Part shown: one piece after another, positions 51,317 through 59,775 of the stretch | How the letters are laid out: each line of letters begins with the position of its first letter | Position numbering within the stretch: the first letter of the stretch is position 1 | From: Alloacidobacterium sp963823845 | Lineage (GTDB): Bacteria > Acidobacteriota > Terriglobia > Terriglobales > Acidobacteriaceae | Reading direction: 5' to 3' | DNA length: 64,000 nucleotides | NCBI GenBank assembly: GCA_963823845.1 | Contig: CAWGND010000021.1 | Span: forward strand, 62,001-126,000 | Position numbers and translations under genes: made by a program | The notes under the pieces: model-generated | What the model was told of the DNA's origin: nothing | Seen by the model: the letters and a program-made list of their open reading frames with translations, nothing else | Databases searched by the model: none

Positions 51317-52069
51317 TTAGCGGAATTGGAGATAGCCCCAGCGCTCAGGGACGTGCATGTTGACAACACCCTGTGGCGACCAGACCCAGTTGTCTTCCTT
51401 TGGATTGCCGGGCTTCCATTCGACGCGGCTGAAGTTGATGCGCCATGTTGTTCCTGACTGCGGCGGCGGTACGGTCTGGCGGGAGTTGAACGCGGTCAGA
51501 GGCCAGGCGATTTCGACCGTCCATCCGTGGTCGGTGTCGCTGGGTTTGTTGATGGTTCCTTGTATGGCGACCGCCGTCTTGAGGCCGTCGATGTCCCAGC
51601 TATTGTCGGCCTTGCCGCCTTGGTTGTAGGGCTTGTTCAGGAAAAGATCCCAGCCGGTGTTGAAGGCGTTGATCTCGAACTCATAGTAGCTTTCCGTTTC
51701 AGGCAGCGGCTTGATGAAGACTTCGAAGTCGTTGTCGTGGAAGATGACGGAGTCATGCTTGAGCAGTGTGGCGGTTACGTTTGGCTCCTCTAACTCGGCG
51801 GCGATGTAGAGATACTGGGCGTCGTAGAGTATTTTGGCGCGGGTGCGGAAACGTGGCGCTGGTTTGGCTGCCCCTTCAATGTCGACGAAGTCGGAGGTCC
51901 ACGGTGCCTCCTGCCAGGCGGGCTCGTCGAGCTTGCCGTCAATCACGATGGGCGTTGCGGTGCGGTGGCAGTCGTAGGACAGCGGCGTGGGCTGCGTGTC
52001 CTGTGCGAGCGCGGCGAAGGCGATGAAGGCTGCCAGGCAGAGCAGGGTGATGGATGACTTATTCTTCAT
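51317..52069 (-). CDS. Secreted CBM9-like carbohydrate-binding protein
   Basis: 250 residues. Signal peptide (LLCLAAFIAFAALAQ). The family 9 carbohydrate-binding pattern is plain: IVIDGKLDEPAWQEAPWTSD, AKILYDAQYLYIAAELEEPN, IFHDNDFEVFIKPLPETESY, WTVEIAWPLTAF and the C-terminal WRINFSRVEW. Such stand-alone secreted modules occur widely in Acidobacteriota and Bacteroidetes; their ligand is unknown. The start overlaps the stop of the HerA-like gene (ATGA), so the two are translationally coupled although their functions look unrelated. Confidence 0.85.
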   Translation of the reverse strand: MKNKSSITLLCLAAFIAFAALAQDTQPTPLSYDCHRTATPIVIDGKLDEPAWQEAPWTSDFVDIEGAAKPAPRFRTRAKILYDAQYLYIAAELEEPNVTATLLKHDSVIFHDNDFEVFIKPLPETESYYEFEINAFNTGWDLFLNKPYNQGGKADNSWDIDGLKTAVAIQGTINKPSDTDHGWTVEIAWPLTAFNSRQTVPPPQSGTTWRINFSRVEWKPGNPKEDNWVWSPQGVVNMHVPERWGYLQFR

Positions 52070-53610
52070 TGTCTTCGCCTGCGGCTACCGGCGGCAGCTC
52101 CGCCGAGCAGCGAACCTAATACTCCGCGAATCAGCTCGCGTCCAACGGTGGTGCCAATGGTGCGAACGGCGCTCTTGGCCATGGTCTCTGCGAGTGAGTC
52201 GCCGCGGCCGGAGCGGCCCGTGCCGGCGGTTGCCACGGTTTCAATGGTTGAACCGAGTCCCTCGTACCAAGGTTTGGAGGCCGGCGGTTGCGATGGGCCT
52301 GCGGTTTGTGGCGAGGGCGACGCGGCTGATGCGGCATCCGCACGGCCTTTGAGCAGTTCGTAGGCAGACTCGCGATCGATGGGCTGCTCATAGGTTCCGG
52401 CGACGAGAGAGCTGGCGATGAGCTGCTTGCGTTGCTCGGGCGTGATGGGGCCGATCTGGCTCTCGGGCGGCAGGATCAAGGCGCGTTCCACGATGCCGGG
52501 CGTGCCTTTTTCATCGAGGAAAGAGACCAGCGCCTCGCCAACCCCGAGTTCGGTGATGGCACTTTCGACATTGACCTTTGGATTGGGGCGGAATGTTTGC
52601 GCCGCGGCGTGCACTGCCTTCTGGTCACGTGGGGTGAAGGCGCGTAGTGCGTGCTGCACGCGGTTGCCGAGTTGGCCGAGGATCGCGTCGGGCACATCGA
52701 TTGGGTTCTGGGTCACGAAGTAGACGCCGATGCCCTTGGAGCGGATGAGGCGCACGACCTGCAGCACTTTGTCTTCGATGACCTTGGGCAGATCGGTGAA
52801 GAGCAGGTGCGCTTCGTCGAAGAAGAAGACCAGCTTGGGCTTTTCAGGATCGCCGACCTCGGGGAGCTTCTCGAAGAGATCGGTCAGCAGCCAGAGCAGA
52901 AAGGTGGCATAGAGCTTGGGCGACTGGATGAGCTTGTCGGCGGCGAGGATGTTGATTACGCCGTGGCCGTTCGCGTCGGTCTGCATCAGATCGTCGAAGT
53001 TGAGCGCGGGCTCGCCGAGAAATTTTTCAGCGCCCTGCTGCTCGAGAGTGAGCAGGCCGCGCTGGATTGCTCCGACGCTGGCCGAGGAGATGTTTCCGTA
53101 CTGCACCTGCAGTTCCTTGGCGTGCTCGCCGACGAATTGCAGCATGGCTTGAAGATCCTTGAGGTCGAGCAGGAGCAGTTTCTGATCGTCCGCGAGCTTG
53201 AAGACCAGGGTGAGGACGGCGGACTGTGTTTCATTGAGACCCAGCAGGCGGGAAAAAAGCAGCGGGCCCATTTCAGAGACGGTGGCGCGGATGGGATGGC
53301 CCTCTTCGCCGAAGACGTCCCAGAAGGTGACCGGGCAGCCGGCGAACGAAAAGTCGGTGAGGCCGAGTTGCTCGATGCGCGCGGCAATTTTTGGATTACT
53401 GACGCCGGGCTGGCTGACGCCGGAGAGATCGCCTTTTACATCTGCGGCGAAGACCGGGACGCCGATGCGGCTGAAAGCCTCGGCCATGACCTGCAGGGTG
53501 ACGGTCTTTCCGGTTCCGGTGGCGCCGGCTACGAGGCCGTGGCGATTGGCCATGCCGGGGAGGAGATTCAGAGGGCTTTCGCTCTTGGCAATGAAAAGCG
53601 GGTCGGGCAT
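52066..53610 (-). CDS. HerA-like/DUF853 helicase-type ATPase (YjgR-like)
   Basis: 514 residues from ATG 53610, eight bases after GGAGG; a GTG at 53619 is the alternative. Walker A HGLVAGATGTGKTVTLQVM, DUF853-typical VPVFAADVKGDLSGVSQPG and ITFWD-like CPVTFWDVFGEEGHPIRATV, Walker B KLVFFFDEAHLLF, and the arginine-finger region GVYFVTQNPIDVPDAILGQL with NRVQHALRAFTP. It is a hexameric FtsK/HerA-superfamily ATPase; its role in DNA processing is presumed. The C-terminus is Gly/Ala/Arg-rich (GSLLGGAAAGSRRRRQ). Confidence 0.9.
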   Translation of the reverse strand: MPDPLFIAKSESPLNLLPGMANRHGLVAGATGTGKTVTLQVMAEAFSRIGVPVFAADVKGDLSGVSQPGVSNPKIAARIEQLGLTDFSFAGCPVTFWDVFGEEGHPIRATVSEMGPLLFSRLLGLNETQSAVLTLVFKLADDQKLLLLDLKDLQAMLQFVGEHAKELQVQYGNISSASVGAIQRGLLTLEQQGAEKFLGEPALNFDDLMQTDANGHGVINILAADKLIQSPKLYATFLLWLLTDLFEKLPEVGDPEKPKLVFFFDEAHLLFTDLPKVIEDKVLQVVRLIRSKGIGVYFVTQNPIDVPDAILGQLGNRVQHALRAFTPRDQKAVHAAAQTFRPNPKVNVESAITELGVGEALVSFLDEKGTPGIVERALILPPESQIGPITPEQRKQLIASSLVAGTYEQPIDRESAYELLKGRADAASAASPSPQTAGPSQPPASKPWYEGLGSTIETVATAGTGRSGRGDSLAETMAKSAVRTIGTTVGRELIRGVLGSLLGGAAAGSRRRRQ

Positions 53611-53741
53611 CGGGCGCACCTCCGTGCGGTCGGCTGCGGACCGACTGCTTGATTCTAGAACAGAAGGCTTGTTCGGAAGAGGGCGAAGGGCTTATCAGGG
53701 ACACGAATGAAGTCGCTCGACCATGTAAATGCAGGGAAGAC

Positions 53742-54362
53742 TTATTTGACGGCGCCGCGCAGGCGGGCGTTTTCTGCCTCGAGAGCTTCGAGGCGACGGC
53801 GCATGGGTTCGAGGATTTCGGCCAGCTCTTCCTGCGTGTAGCGCGGGGTGATGTGCTGCGGGCAGTTCCAGTCGAAGGCTTCGACGTGTATCAATACGGC
53901 GCGCTCGGCCGGCGTTTTTTCTTCCGGCACGCGGAGCGTTTCGAGCAGTTCCTTCGCGGTTGCGTCGTCCTCGTGAAACTCTGCGTGGCCGAGAATCTTG
54001 AGCCGGCTCTGGGACGGGTAGTCTATAAGGAAAAGGGCGACGCGGTCGTCGTGTTGCAGGTTGCCGAGGCTGATGTACTGCTTGTTACCGCGCAGATCGG
54101 CGAAGCCGATCGTCTGCTCGTCGAGCACGTGCAGAAAGCCCTTTTGTCCGCCGCGATGCTGGATGTAAGGCCAGCCCGATTCGCTGACCGACGCCATGTA
54201 GAAGCCGTCGCGGGTGCGGATCATGGCCTGCTCGTCGGGGCCAAGCTCGCTGCCGGCGATGATGGAGTTCTCAATGCGCTCATACTGGCGGCGGCTGCCG
54301 TGCTTTAACTGTTGCTCTTTGACGAGCGGGGTGAAGGCGAGTTCGGCGAATCGACGGCCCAT
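53742..54362 (-). CDS. Pyridoxamine-5'-phosphate-oxidase-fold flavoprotein
   Basis: 206 residues. The split-barrel FMN-binding fold is indicated by IRTRDGFYMASVSESGWPYI with QHRGG, IGFADLRGNKQYISLGNL, DDRVALFLIDYPSQSRLKIL and GHAEF. The last 35 residues form a coiled coil (EELAEILEPMRRRLEALEAE). The subfamily is not true PdxH; such proteins act on unknown substrates, some in antioxidant defence. Cytoplasmic; monocistronic by position. Confidence 0.85.
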   Translation of the reverse strand: MGRRFAELAFTPLVKEQQLKHGSRRQYERIENSIIAGSELGPDEQAMIRTRDGFYMASVSESGWPYIQHRGGQKGFLHVLDEQTIGFADLRGNKQYISLGNLQHDDRVALFLIDYPSQSRLKILGHAEFHEDDATAKELLETLRVPEEKTPAERAVLIHVEAFDWNCPQHITPRYTQEELAEILEPMRRRLEALEAENARLRGAVK

Positions 54363-54416
54363 GGTTTTTCCTGGCTTTCTTCCGGCCTATTAGAGACGCG
54401 AAGAGCCTGTTTGGAT

Positions 54417-55352
54417 TCAGCGATGGCCGAGTTTGGCTTGACTGGCGGGATCGGGCTTGTCATTGGACATAGCAGCCGCGGGGGGCATAGCAGCCGCGGG
54501 CATGGCAGCCGCCAGAAACAAGACCATTCCAGCGAAGAGCATCGTGTCCGCCACGTAGTTCAGGCCTTCCGTAATTTGTGCTGGCTGGCGAGCCAGAGCA
54601 AGGATGGGCAGATAGAAAAAGAACGTAAGAAGGACCAGCACCAGGCCGAGCCATGTTGTCGTGGTTCGAGCGCGCTTTCCGATGAGAAGGCACACTCCCG
54701 CAACGAACAGGGCGGCTGCGACGATGGTTGCTAAAACATGCGGAAAGGGGACCCCGGTTGGCGTCAACTTGGGAAGAGGAACGCCGGGAGCGAACTGAGG
54801 ATGGAGAATGTGTTCGACCGCGAAGAAGAGCAAGGGCAACGCTACAAACCCCCGAGCAATGCGTATCAGTGCTTTCGAAATTGACTCGTTCCAGTGCTGG
54901 ATCTGAGTTCCGGCAAGCGCGAAAGCCCCTCCGGCGAAAGACAGGTCGCGGAGGGCGACTGCCCACAGGATTCTGTCTCTTGGGTTCGCGGCAACATTCG
55001 GAAGATGGATCATGAGCACGAAGAGGACGAACATGACGCCTAAGAGCGTGCTCGACGCGGGCACATATTTCATAAAGATGAGGCTCAGGGCGGCAGCAAC
55101 GAGGGCGAGGCCGACGAAATAGGTCAAGAACATGCGGGCCGGCATCCAGGCGGGGACGGCCTGCATGATGAATTGAGCCCCGGCCAGGTGCTCCGCTCCA
55201 AAGACGGCCAACGGCGTGGCGACGAAGAGACGCGCCAGTACGAGCAGCTTGTCCAGTCCGAGGGCTGCTTTCAGTTCTGTCCTGACAGCGAATAATCCAA
55301 TTGCGAGAAAGACGATTCCGGAGAGGCATGGCCAGAATATGAACTGAGACAC
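54417..55352 (-). CDS. DoxX-like integral membrane protein, duplicated
   Basis: 311 residues from a GTG at 55352, preceded by AAAGGGAG. About eight membrane helices in two similar halves: PLAVFGAEHLAGAQFIMQAV with PAWMP in the first half, and LLFFAVEHILHPQFAPGVPL in the second, so the gene arose by internal duplication of a DoxX-type four-helix unit. The C-terminus is an alanine/proline-rich tail. It is divergent from the MarR gene, whose operator lies in the shared spacer, so it is a likely MarR target. Confidence 0.75.
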   Translation of the reverse strand: MSQFIFWPCLSGIVFLAIGLFAVRTELKAALGLDKLLVLARLFVATPLAVFGAEHLAGAQFIMQAVPAWMPARMFLTYFVGLALVAAALSLIFMKYVPASSTLLGVMFVLFVLMIHLPNVAANPRDRILWAVALRDLSFAGGAFALAGTQIQHWNESISKALIRIARGFVALPLLFFAVEHILHPQFAPGVPLPKLTPTGVPFPHVLATIVAAALFVAGVCLLIGKRARTTTTWLGLVLVLLTFFFYLPILALARQPAQITEGLNYVADTMLFAGMVLFLAAAMPAAAMPPAAAMSNDKPDPASQAKLGHR

Positions 55353-55435
55353 TATGATTGCTCCCTTTCTTTTACGAGATTCGGGTTAACACATGGCTTA
55401 CAGGAAGACCATCGAAATTCGATGAGAAGGTTTTC

Positions 55436-55465
55436 TTGACATATAGTTGCTAAGGCAACTATATT
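55436..55465 (+). promoter_or_regulatory. MarR promoter with palindromic operator
   Basis: -35 TTGACA (55436-55441), 18-base spacer, -10 TATATT (55460-55465). A perfect 10-bp-arm palindrome, ATATAGTTGC and GCAACTATAT around TAAG (55441-55464), fills the spacer. Binding would exclude RNA polymerase and could also affect the divergent membrane-protein gene. Confidence 0.75.
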
Positions 55466-55472
55466 GAATCCT

Positions 55473-55946
55473 GTGACGAAGAAGAGTCCATCGGAAAAGC
55501 AGGTCAGCGGCCTTGAGGACCATCTGGGGTACTGGCTGCGGTATGTGTCGAATGCTGTGTCGGCGGAGTTTGCGCGGCGGGTTGAGGCCGAGGGAGTCAC
55601 CGTCTCGGAATGGGTGGCGATGCGGGTGCTCTTCGACCATGACGAAATGCAGCCCAGGGAGCTGGCTGCGGCAATGGGGATGACCAAGGGTCCGGTGTCG
55701 CGGCTCGTGGAGCGGCTGCTTGCCAAGAAGCTGATTGCGCGGCGTGCGCATGACTCCGATGGGCGGGCTCAGATTGTCCGTTTGACGACGGCCGGACGAG
55801 GGCTTGTTCCCAGGCTTGCGTCTTTGGCGGATGCGAACGATGCGGAGTTCTTCGCGCATTTTTCTGACGCTGAGAAGCGGGCACTGGTGGATGCGATGCG
55901 GAGGACGGTCGAGGTGCATGGGTTGTCGGCGGTTCCGGTGGAGTAG
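55473..55946 (+). CDS. MarR-family transcriptional regulator
   Basis: 157 residues from GTG 55473. An upstream TTG at 55464 is excluded because it lies within the -10 box; the GTG is where transcription should begin, so the mRNA is probably leaderless. The winged helix is clear: VSEWVAMRVLFDHDEMQPRE, LAAAMGMTKGPVSRLVERLL, and the wing RRAHDSDGRAQIVRLTTAGR. MarR proteins are dimeric repressors released by small ligands or oxidants. Likely autoregulated and controlling the DoxX-like gene. Confidence 0.92.
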   Translation: MTKKSPSEKQVSGLEDHLGYWLRYVSNAVSAEFARRVEAEGVTVSEWVAMRVLFDHDEMQPRELAAAMGMTKGPVSRLVERLLAKKLIARRAHDSDGRAQIVRLTTAGRGLVPRLASLADANDAEFFAHFSDAEKRALVDAMRRTVEVHGLSAVPVE

Positions 55947-55950
55947 GGAG

Positions 55951-55975
55951 TGGCCCCTTCGGCAGGCTCAGAGCA
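55951..55975. repeat. Degenerate short dispersed repeat
   Basis: CCCCTTCGGCAGGCTCAGAG followed by CAGGC, related to the CGCTCAGGACAGGCTC units at 46.8 kb. Confidence 0.35.
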
Positions 55976-56040
55976 GGCTGTCCGGATGGACACGGGTTTC
56001 TTGTTAGGTTCGTAAATTTGCAAAAGAGAGGAATGATTTT

Positions 56041-56472
56041 ATGGCAATCAACGTTATTGAAAGGGAAACGATGTTAGACAAAGAGGCAGTTGCAGTAATG
56101 ACGGAGTGCAGCCGGGGGTCGATTGAAGGCAGGTTGAGATTCCCGCAGGTCCTCGAGAAGCTCGCAGCGATCGGAGTGGAGTCATACCATGCCGATCTTT
56201 ACCGTAAGGAGAAGACGTATTACCTGCCGAGCGGTGAGTCGCACGCGGAAGAGCTTGCACTCGGCTCGTATGAAGTAGCAGACGCGTTTGATATGAATGG
56301 CGTGCGGCGCGCTCTCCTGCGTGTACAGCAACAGAAGAGCAGCTATCTGGAGTTTATTGCAGAGATCGCGGCTGCCGGTGTGGTGCAGTACTGGGTCTAT
56401 CTTGCGGGCAGGCGGGCTGTTTATACCAGCCGGCGCGGCGAGGAATGGGTGGAGTGGTTCCCGCTGGTTTGA
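56041..56472 (+). CDS. DUF1398 family protein (YbcV-like)
   Basis: 143 residues with AGAGAGG ahead of the ATG. The family pattern is seen: CSRGSIEGRLRFPQVLEKLA, AAIGVESYHADLYRKEKTYY, AAGVVQYWVYLAGRRAVYTS. Members are small soluble proteins of unknown function found across bacteria. It follows the MarR gene in the same direction at 94 bp, across a degenerate repeat. Confidence 0.85.
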   Translation: MAINVIERETMLDKEAVAVMTECSRGSIEGRLRFPQVLEKLAAIGVESYHADLYRKEKTYYLPSGESHAEELALGSYEVADAFDMNGVRRALLRVQQQKSSYLEFIAEIAAAGVVQYWVYLAGRRAVYTSRRGEEWVEWFPLV

Positions 56473-56552
56473 TGTTATTCGTGGGGGATCGAGCATATGC
56501 ACCCATGTTTGTTGGCAAAGCATGAGTAGCCCGATCCCGTAACTTAGTCAGT

Positions 56553-56639
56553 AAAGCGGGGTCCCTGGCTGTGCGAACTTTGCACGAGTTACATGCGGGT
56601 CCATTCGACTTCGCGCTCCGCGCTTCGCTCAGGATGACA
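56553..56639. repeat. REP-like family 2 relative
   Basis: Shares a TGGCTGTGC...GCGGGTC block with 46750-46802 and ends in CGCTTCGCTCAGGATGACA. It lies between two convergent genes. Confidence 0.55.
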
Positions 56640-56660
56640 ATCTTTGGCGGCCGTCGGCTG

Positions 56661-57551
56661 CTAGCCACGCAGGCTGGCTGGAGGCGGTGTCACCGCTGAC
56701 AGCTCTTTATAGGCTGCGTCGGGAAGTTTCAGCGCTGCGGCTGATATGTTTTCTTCCAAGTGGGCGACAGTTGAGGTTCCGGGTATCGGGATGGTGACCT
56801 TCGACCGTTTGAGCAGCCATGCCAGGGCGACCTGGAGCGGCGTGGCATCGAGTTGCTTGGCCACCTTTTCGAGCGCTTCGTGCGCGGCAGTGCGGTTTTG
56901 GCCGAGCGGAGCCCAGGGCAGGAAGGCGATGTCGTTCTGCTCGCAGAATTCGAGGACAAAGTCCCACTCGCGATCCGCGAAGCTGTATCGGTTCTGCACG
57001 GAGACAATGGGGACGATCTTCCGGCCGCGCTCGATGTACTCCCTGGCGACATTCGAGAGCGCGACGTGGCGGATTTTGCCTTGTTCGCGGAGGCTGGCCA
57101 AGGTTTCCATCGACGCGTCATAGGAGACGGCCGGATCCGGGACGTGGAGCTGGTAGACGTCGATGTGGTCGAGGCGCAGACGCTTGAGGCTTCCTTCGAC
57201 GGCTTCTTTGAGGTGCTGGGGGCTGGCGTTGTGGACCCACTGGCCTGGGCCGACACGTTCCCATCCGCCTTTGGTTGCGATGACGAGGCCGGCGGGATAC
57301 GGATGCAGGGCTTCGGCGATGAGCTCTTCGGAGACATACGGGCCATAGGAGTCGGCGGTGTCGATGAAGTTGACGCCTAATTCGACAGCGCGGTGGAGCG
57401 TGGCGATGGCTCCAGCCTTGTCTTTGGGCGGCCCCCAGATGCCGGGGCCGGTGATGCGCATGGCGCCGTAACCGAGGCGGTTGACGGTGAGGTCGCCGCC
57501 CAGGGTGAAGGTTCCGGCGGCTGCGGCGGAGATGGCTTGGGTCTGGCTCAT
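56661..57551 (-). CDS. Aldo/keto reductase
   Basis: 296 residues. The AKR tetrad is visible: Asp and Tyr in VNFIDTADSYGPYVSEELIA, Lys in LVIATKGGW, His in DVYQLHVPDP. The NADPH-binding end is RSKVTIPIPGTSTVAHLEEN. It reduces carbonyl compounds in the cytoplasm; the substrate is not predictable. CAGGAG precedes ATG 57551. It converges with the DUF1398 gene. Confidence 0.93.
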   Translation of the reverse strand: MSQTQAISAAAAGTFTLGGDLTVNRLGYGAMRITGPGIWGPPKDKAGAIATLHRAVELGVNFIDTADSYGPYVSEELIAEALHPYPAGLVIATKGGWERVGPGQWVHNASPQHLKEAVEGSLKRLRLDHIDVYQLHVPDPAVSYDASMETLASLREQGKIRHVALSNVAREYIERGRKIVPIVSVQNRYSFADREWDFVLEFCEQNDIAFLPWAPLGQNRTAAHEALEKVAKQLDATPLQVALAWLLKRSKVTIPIPGTSTVAHLEENISAAALKLPDAAYKELSAVTPPPASLRG

Positions 57552-57596
57552 GGGGGCTCCTGTTGGTTGGGCTTCGCTTTTAATGTAGATGAGAAA

Positions 57597-57627
57597 CGCA
57601 GGTCCTTCGCTCCGCTCAGACTGACAC
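57597..57627. repeat. Short dispersed repeat (CGCTCAGACTGACA variant)
   Basis: CGCAGGTCCTTCGCTCCGCT followed by CAGACTGACA, upstream of the DJ-1 gene and divergent aldo/keto reductase gene. Confidence 0.5.
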
Positions 57628-57717
57628 TTATTTGAGGTTCACAGAAAATTGACGGAGTCGTGCGGCAGAGACTTCCATCCTAAAATGGAAGCACTAACGA
57701 CATAGAAGGAGTGGACG

Positions 57718-58323
57718 ATGGCTACTGCGAAATTGTTGGTGCTGGTGGGCGATTACGTCGAGGACTACGAGATCATGGTGCCCTTTCAGGCGCTGCAAAT
57801 GGTTGGGCATACAGTGCATGTGGTTTGTCCGGATAAGAAGGCCGGGCAATTTGTGAGGACATCGATACACGATTTTGAGGGCGACCAGACGTATACGGAG
57901 AAAGTCGGGCATAACTTTTTGCTGAATGCGACGTTCGCCGATGTTCGGGCTGAGGACTATGACGGGCTCATCATTCCGGGCGGGCGCTCGCCAGAGTATA
58001 TCCGGCTGAACCAGAGAGTGCTGGACATCGTTCGGCATTTTTTCGATGAGAATAAGCCGGTTGCGGCGATCTGCCACGCGGCGCAGCTGCTGGCTGCGGC
58101 GGATGTAATTGATGGCAGGAAGGTAAGCGCTTATCCGGCATCCGCGCCGGACGTGGAGAGGGCAGGCGGAAAGTACATCGAGGTTGCGATGACCGATGCA
58201 GTCGTGGATGGGAATCTGGTGAGCGGGCCTGCCTGGCCTGCGCTTGCGACCTGGATGGGAAAGTTCCTGACGGTGATTGATGCGTATCTGGCGGAGAAGC
58301 TGGAAGCCGTTTCCTCGCGCTGA
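57718..58323 (+). CDS. DJ-1/PfpI family protein
   Basis: 201 residues, AAGGAG seven bases before the ATG. The class I glutamine-amidotransferase-like fold is complete: LVGDYVEDYEIMVPFQALQM with the conserved Glu18, DGLIIPGGRSPEYIR, and the nucleophile elbow VAAICHAAQLL (Cys119, His120). Members act as deglycase/chaperone-like proteins or cysteine peptidases in stress. Single gene by position. Confidence 0.92.
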   Translation: MATAKLLVLVGDYVEDYEIMVPFQALQMVGHTVHVVCPDKKAGQFVRTSIHDFEGDQTYTEKVGHNFLLNATFADVRAEDYDGLIIPGGRSPEYIRLNQRVLDIVRHFFDENKPVAAICHAAQLLAAADVIDGRKVSAYPASAPDVERAGGKYIEVAMTDAVVDGNLVSGPAWPALATWMGKFLTVIDAYLAEKLEAVSSR

Positions 58324-58527
58324 AGTTATCAGCGATAAAGCTTGCCGACCATCAGACAGCAAGGAAGCTGCCATCGACTGCTGCTATGCCGGAGTGCTGT
58401 ACAACGTGGTTTCGATAAGTCGGGCCCTTTTCATTTGATATATAGTGAATTCGCTCATCCCTCAATGAGCATTCCAGTGCCTTGAAACCACTTATGTAAA
58501 CCTCGGTATCTCAGGAGCTAGATAACG

Positions 58528-59769
58528 ATGCCGATATACGACCTCGCCCGCTTCAAGACACGTTCCTTTGTTTCTAGTAGCGCGCACGTCCCGCCCGGGG
58601 GGCTTGGCTGTTTCTTCGCGCAATATAGTCCCTTGACCGGCGTGATGAAAGTAAAGGTGAAGGTGGCGGCGAGGTTCATTGATCCGTATGGCGAGGCTGT
58701 TCCGGAGTCTATCAAGCAGTCGTTCCTGAAGGGCTTCAAGGATAATATTCCGCAGACGTGGAACAACAAGTTTCGCTTTACTTTGATGAAGAAAGGCTTC
58801 GAGGGCGTTATGGCAAAGCCCGAATTCGAGGTCGTCGAGGCCCCGATTGGGAAAGCCCATTACGATTTGAAGATCGTGAACAATAAAGAGGGCTTGATAT
58901 GCGTGCGAACGGGGGAAGACCCCAGCGTGACGCAGCTCAAGGACCGGAAGTGGGACCCATTTCGTGGCAAACTCTCGGCCCAGTTCCATCTGGGGGCGTT
59001 GGATGCAGCCGAACTCACGCAGGCCAACAACATCCTGACGGCCATGGCCAAGCCTGTGGAGATCGCGGTGACGGAGGTACAGCAAAACAAGGTCGGAGCC
59101 GGGTATTCGCTGGTAGCGATGGAGCGCTTGCGGACCTTTGCGCGCGATATCAATGTTGTCTTTGAGAATTCAGGGATCCAGCCCAAGGTGAAGATCACCG
59201 GGCCTGGCCCTGACGGCACGGAGACGGCGAAAGCTGTTGGGGAGGTTCTCACGCGCTTTGGCCTAAACGCCAAATTGTCATATGAGAAAAATGGCAGGGC
59301 CGGCATGGTCAAAATCGAGCTAGATGATGCCCAGTTAAAGAAGCTGAAGGCCCAGATATTGGGGAATGTGAATGCATTTCCCCAGTTCGCTCAACAGGCC
59401 ATTGTGCATGAGTTTGGTCATATGATCGGACTTCCGGATGAATATATGTGTGTCAGTATGGGAACTGTCGCCCTTGTGGCAGCGCGCGGGCTCGCTTCGG
59501 ATTCCCAACAGGAAAAGGATGCTCTGACCGGAAACACGACAACCAATCAGCAGGAAATGACACCTGGGATTGAGAAATCCCAGGTGTCATTCGTGAAGCT
59601 ATGCCAGGCATTCGGAGTTGTGGCGCCCCCTTTTGGCCGCAGTAATCCGAACATTATGTCTTCGGGACTTCAGATACAGCCATGCCACGCAGTGACGGTG
59701 GCACATGCGCTATGGCGAATGACGCGGAATTACAGCGAGATGGCAGATTGGCGAATCGATCTGGTGTGA
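58528..59769 (+). CDS. Metzincin-like zinc metallopeptidase without signal peptide
   Basis: 413 residues from ATG 58528 with AGGAG nine bases upstream. The zinc site AIVHEFGHMIGLPDEY gives H294-E295-x-x-H298 followed by Gly and an Asp/Glu ligand region. SNPNIMSSGLQIQPCH supplies a Met-turn-like Ile-Met, so the C-terminal domain looks like a metzincin. The N-terminal 270 residues are unassigned; one stretch (QPKVKITGPGPDGTETAKAV, GEVLTRFGLNAKLSYEK) is reminiscent of OmpA-like domains, only weakly. There is no secretion signal. A 15-bp perfect inverted repeat lies in the coding region between zinc site and Met-turn. It precedes phoH in the same direction but at a distance. Confidence 0.7.
   Translation: MPIYDLARFKTRSFVSSSAHVPPGGLGCFFAQYSPLTGVMKVKVKVAARFIDPYGEAVPESIKQSFLKGFKDNIPQTWNNKFRFTLMKKGFEGVMAKPEFEVVEAPIGKAHYDLKIVNNKEGLICVRTGEDPSVTQLKDRKWDPFRGKLSAQFHLGALDAAELTQANNILTAMAKPVEIAVTEVQQNKVGAGYSLVAMERLRTFARDINVVFENSGIQPKVKITGPGPDGTETAKAVGEVLTRFGLNAKLSYEKNGRAGMVKIELDDAQLKKLKAQILGNVNAFPQFAQQAIVHEFGHMIGLPDEYMCVSMGTVALVAARGLASDSQQEKDALTGNTTTNQQEMTPGIEKSQVSFVKLCQAFGVVAPPFGRSNPNIMSSGLQIQPCHAVTVAHALWRMTRNYSEMADWRIDLV
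59557..59590. repeat. 15-bp-arm perfect inverted repeat within the metallopeptidase gene
   Basis: ATGACACCTGGGATT and AATCCCAGGTGTCAT flank a GAGA loop. It encodes MTPGI-E-KSQVS in frame. No U-run follows, so it is not a normal terminator; it could be an mRNA hairpin or a scar. Confidence 0.8.
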
Positions 59770-59775
59770 AGGGGA

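Noticed and set aside
50927..51457. 176-codon plus-strand frame starting in the RidA terminator
   Set aside because: It begins inside a terminator hairpin, runs into the antisense of the CBM9 gene and has no domain.
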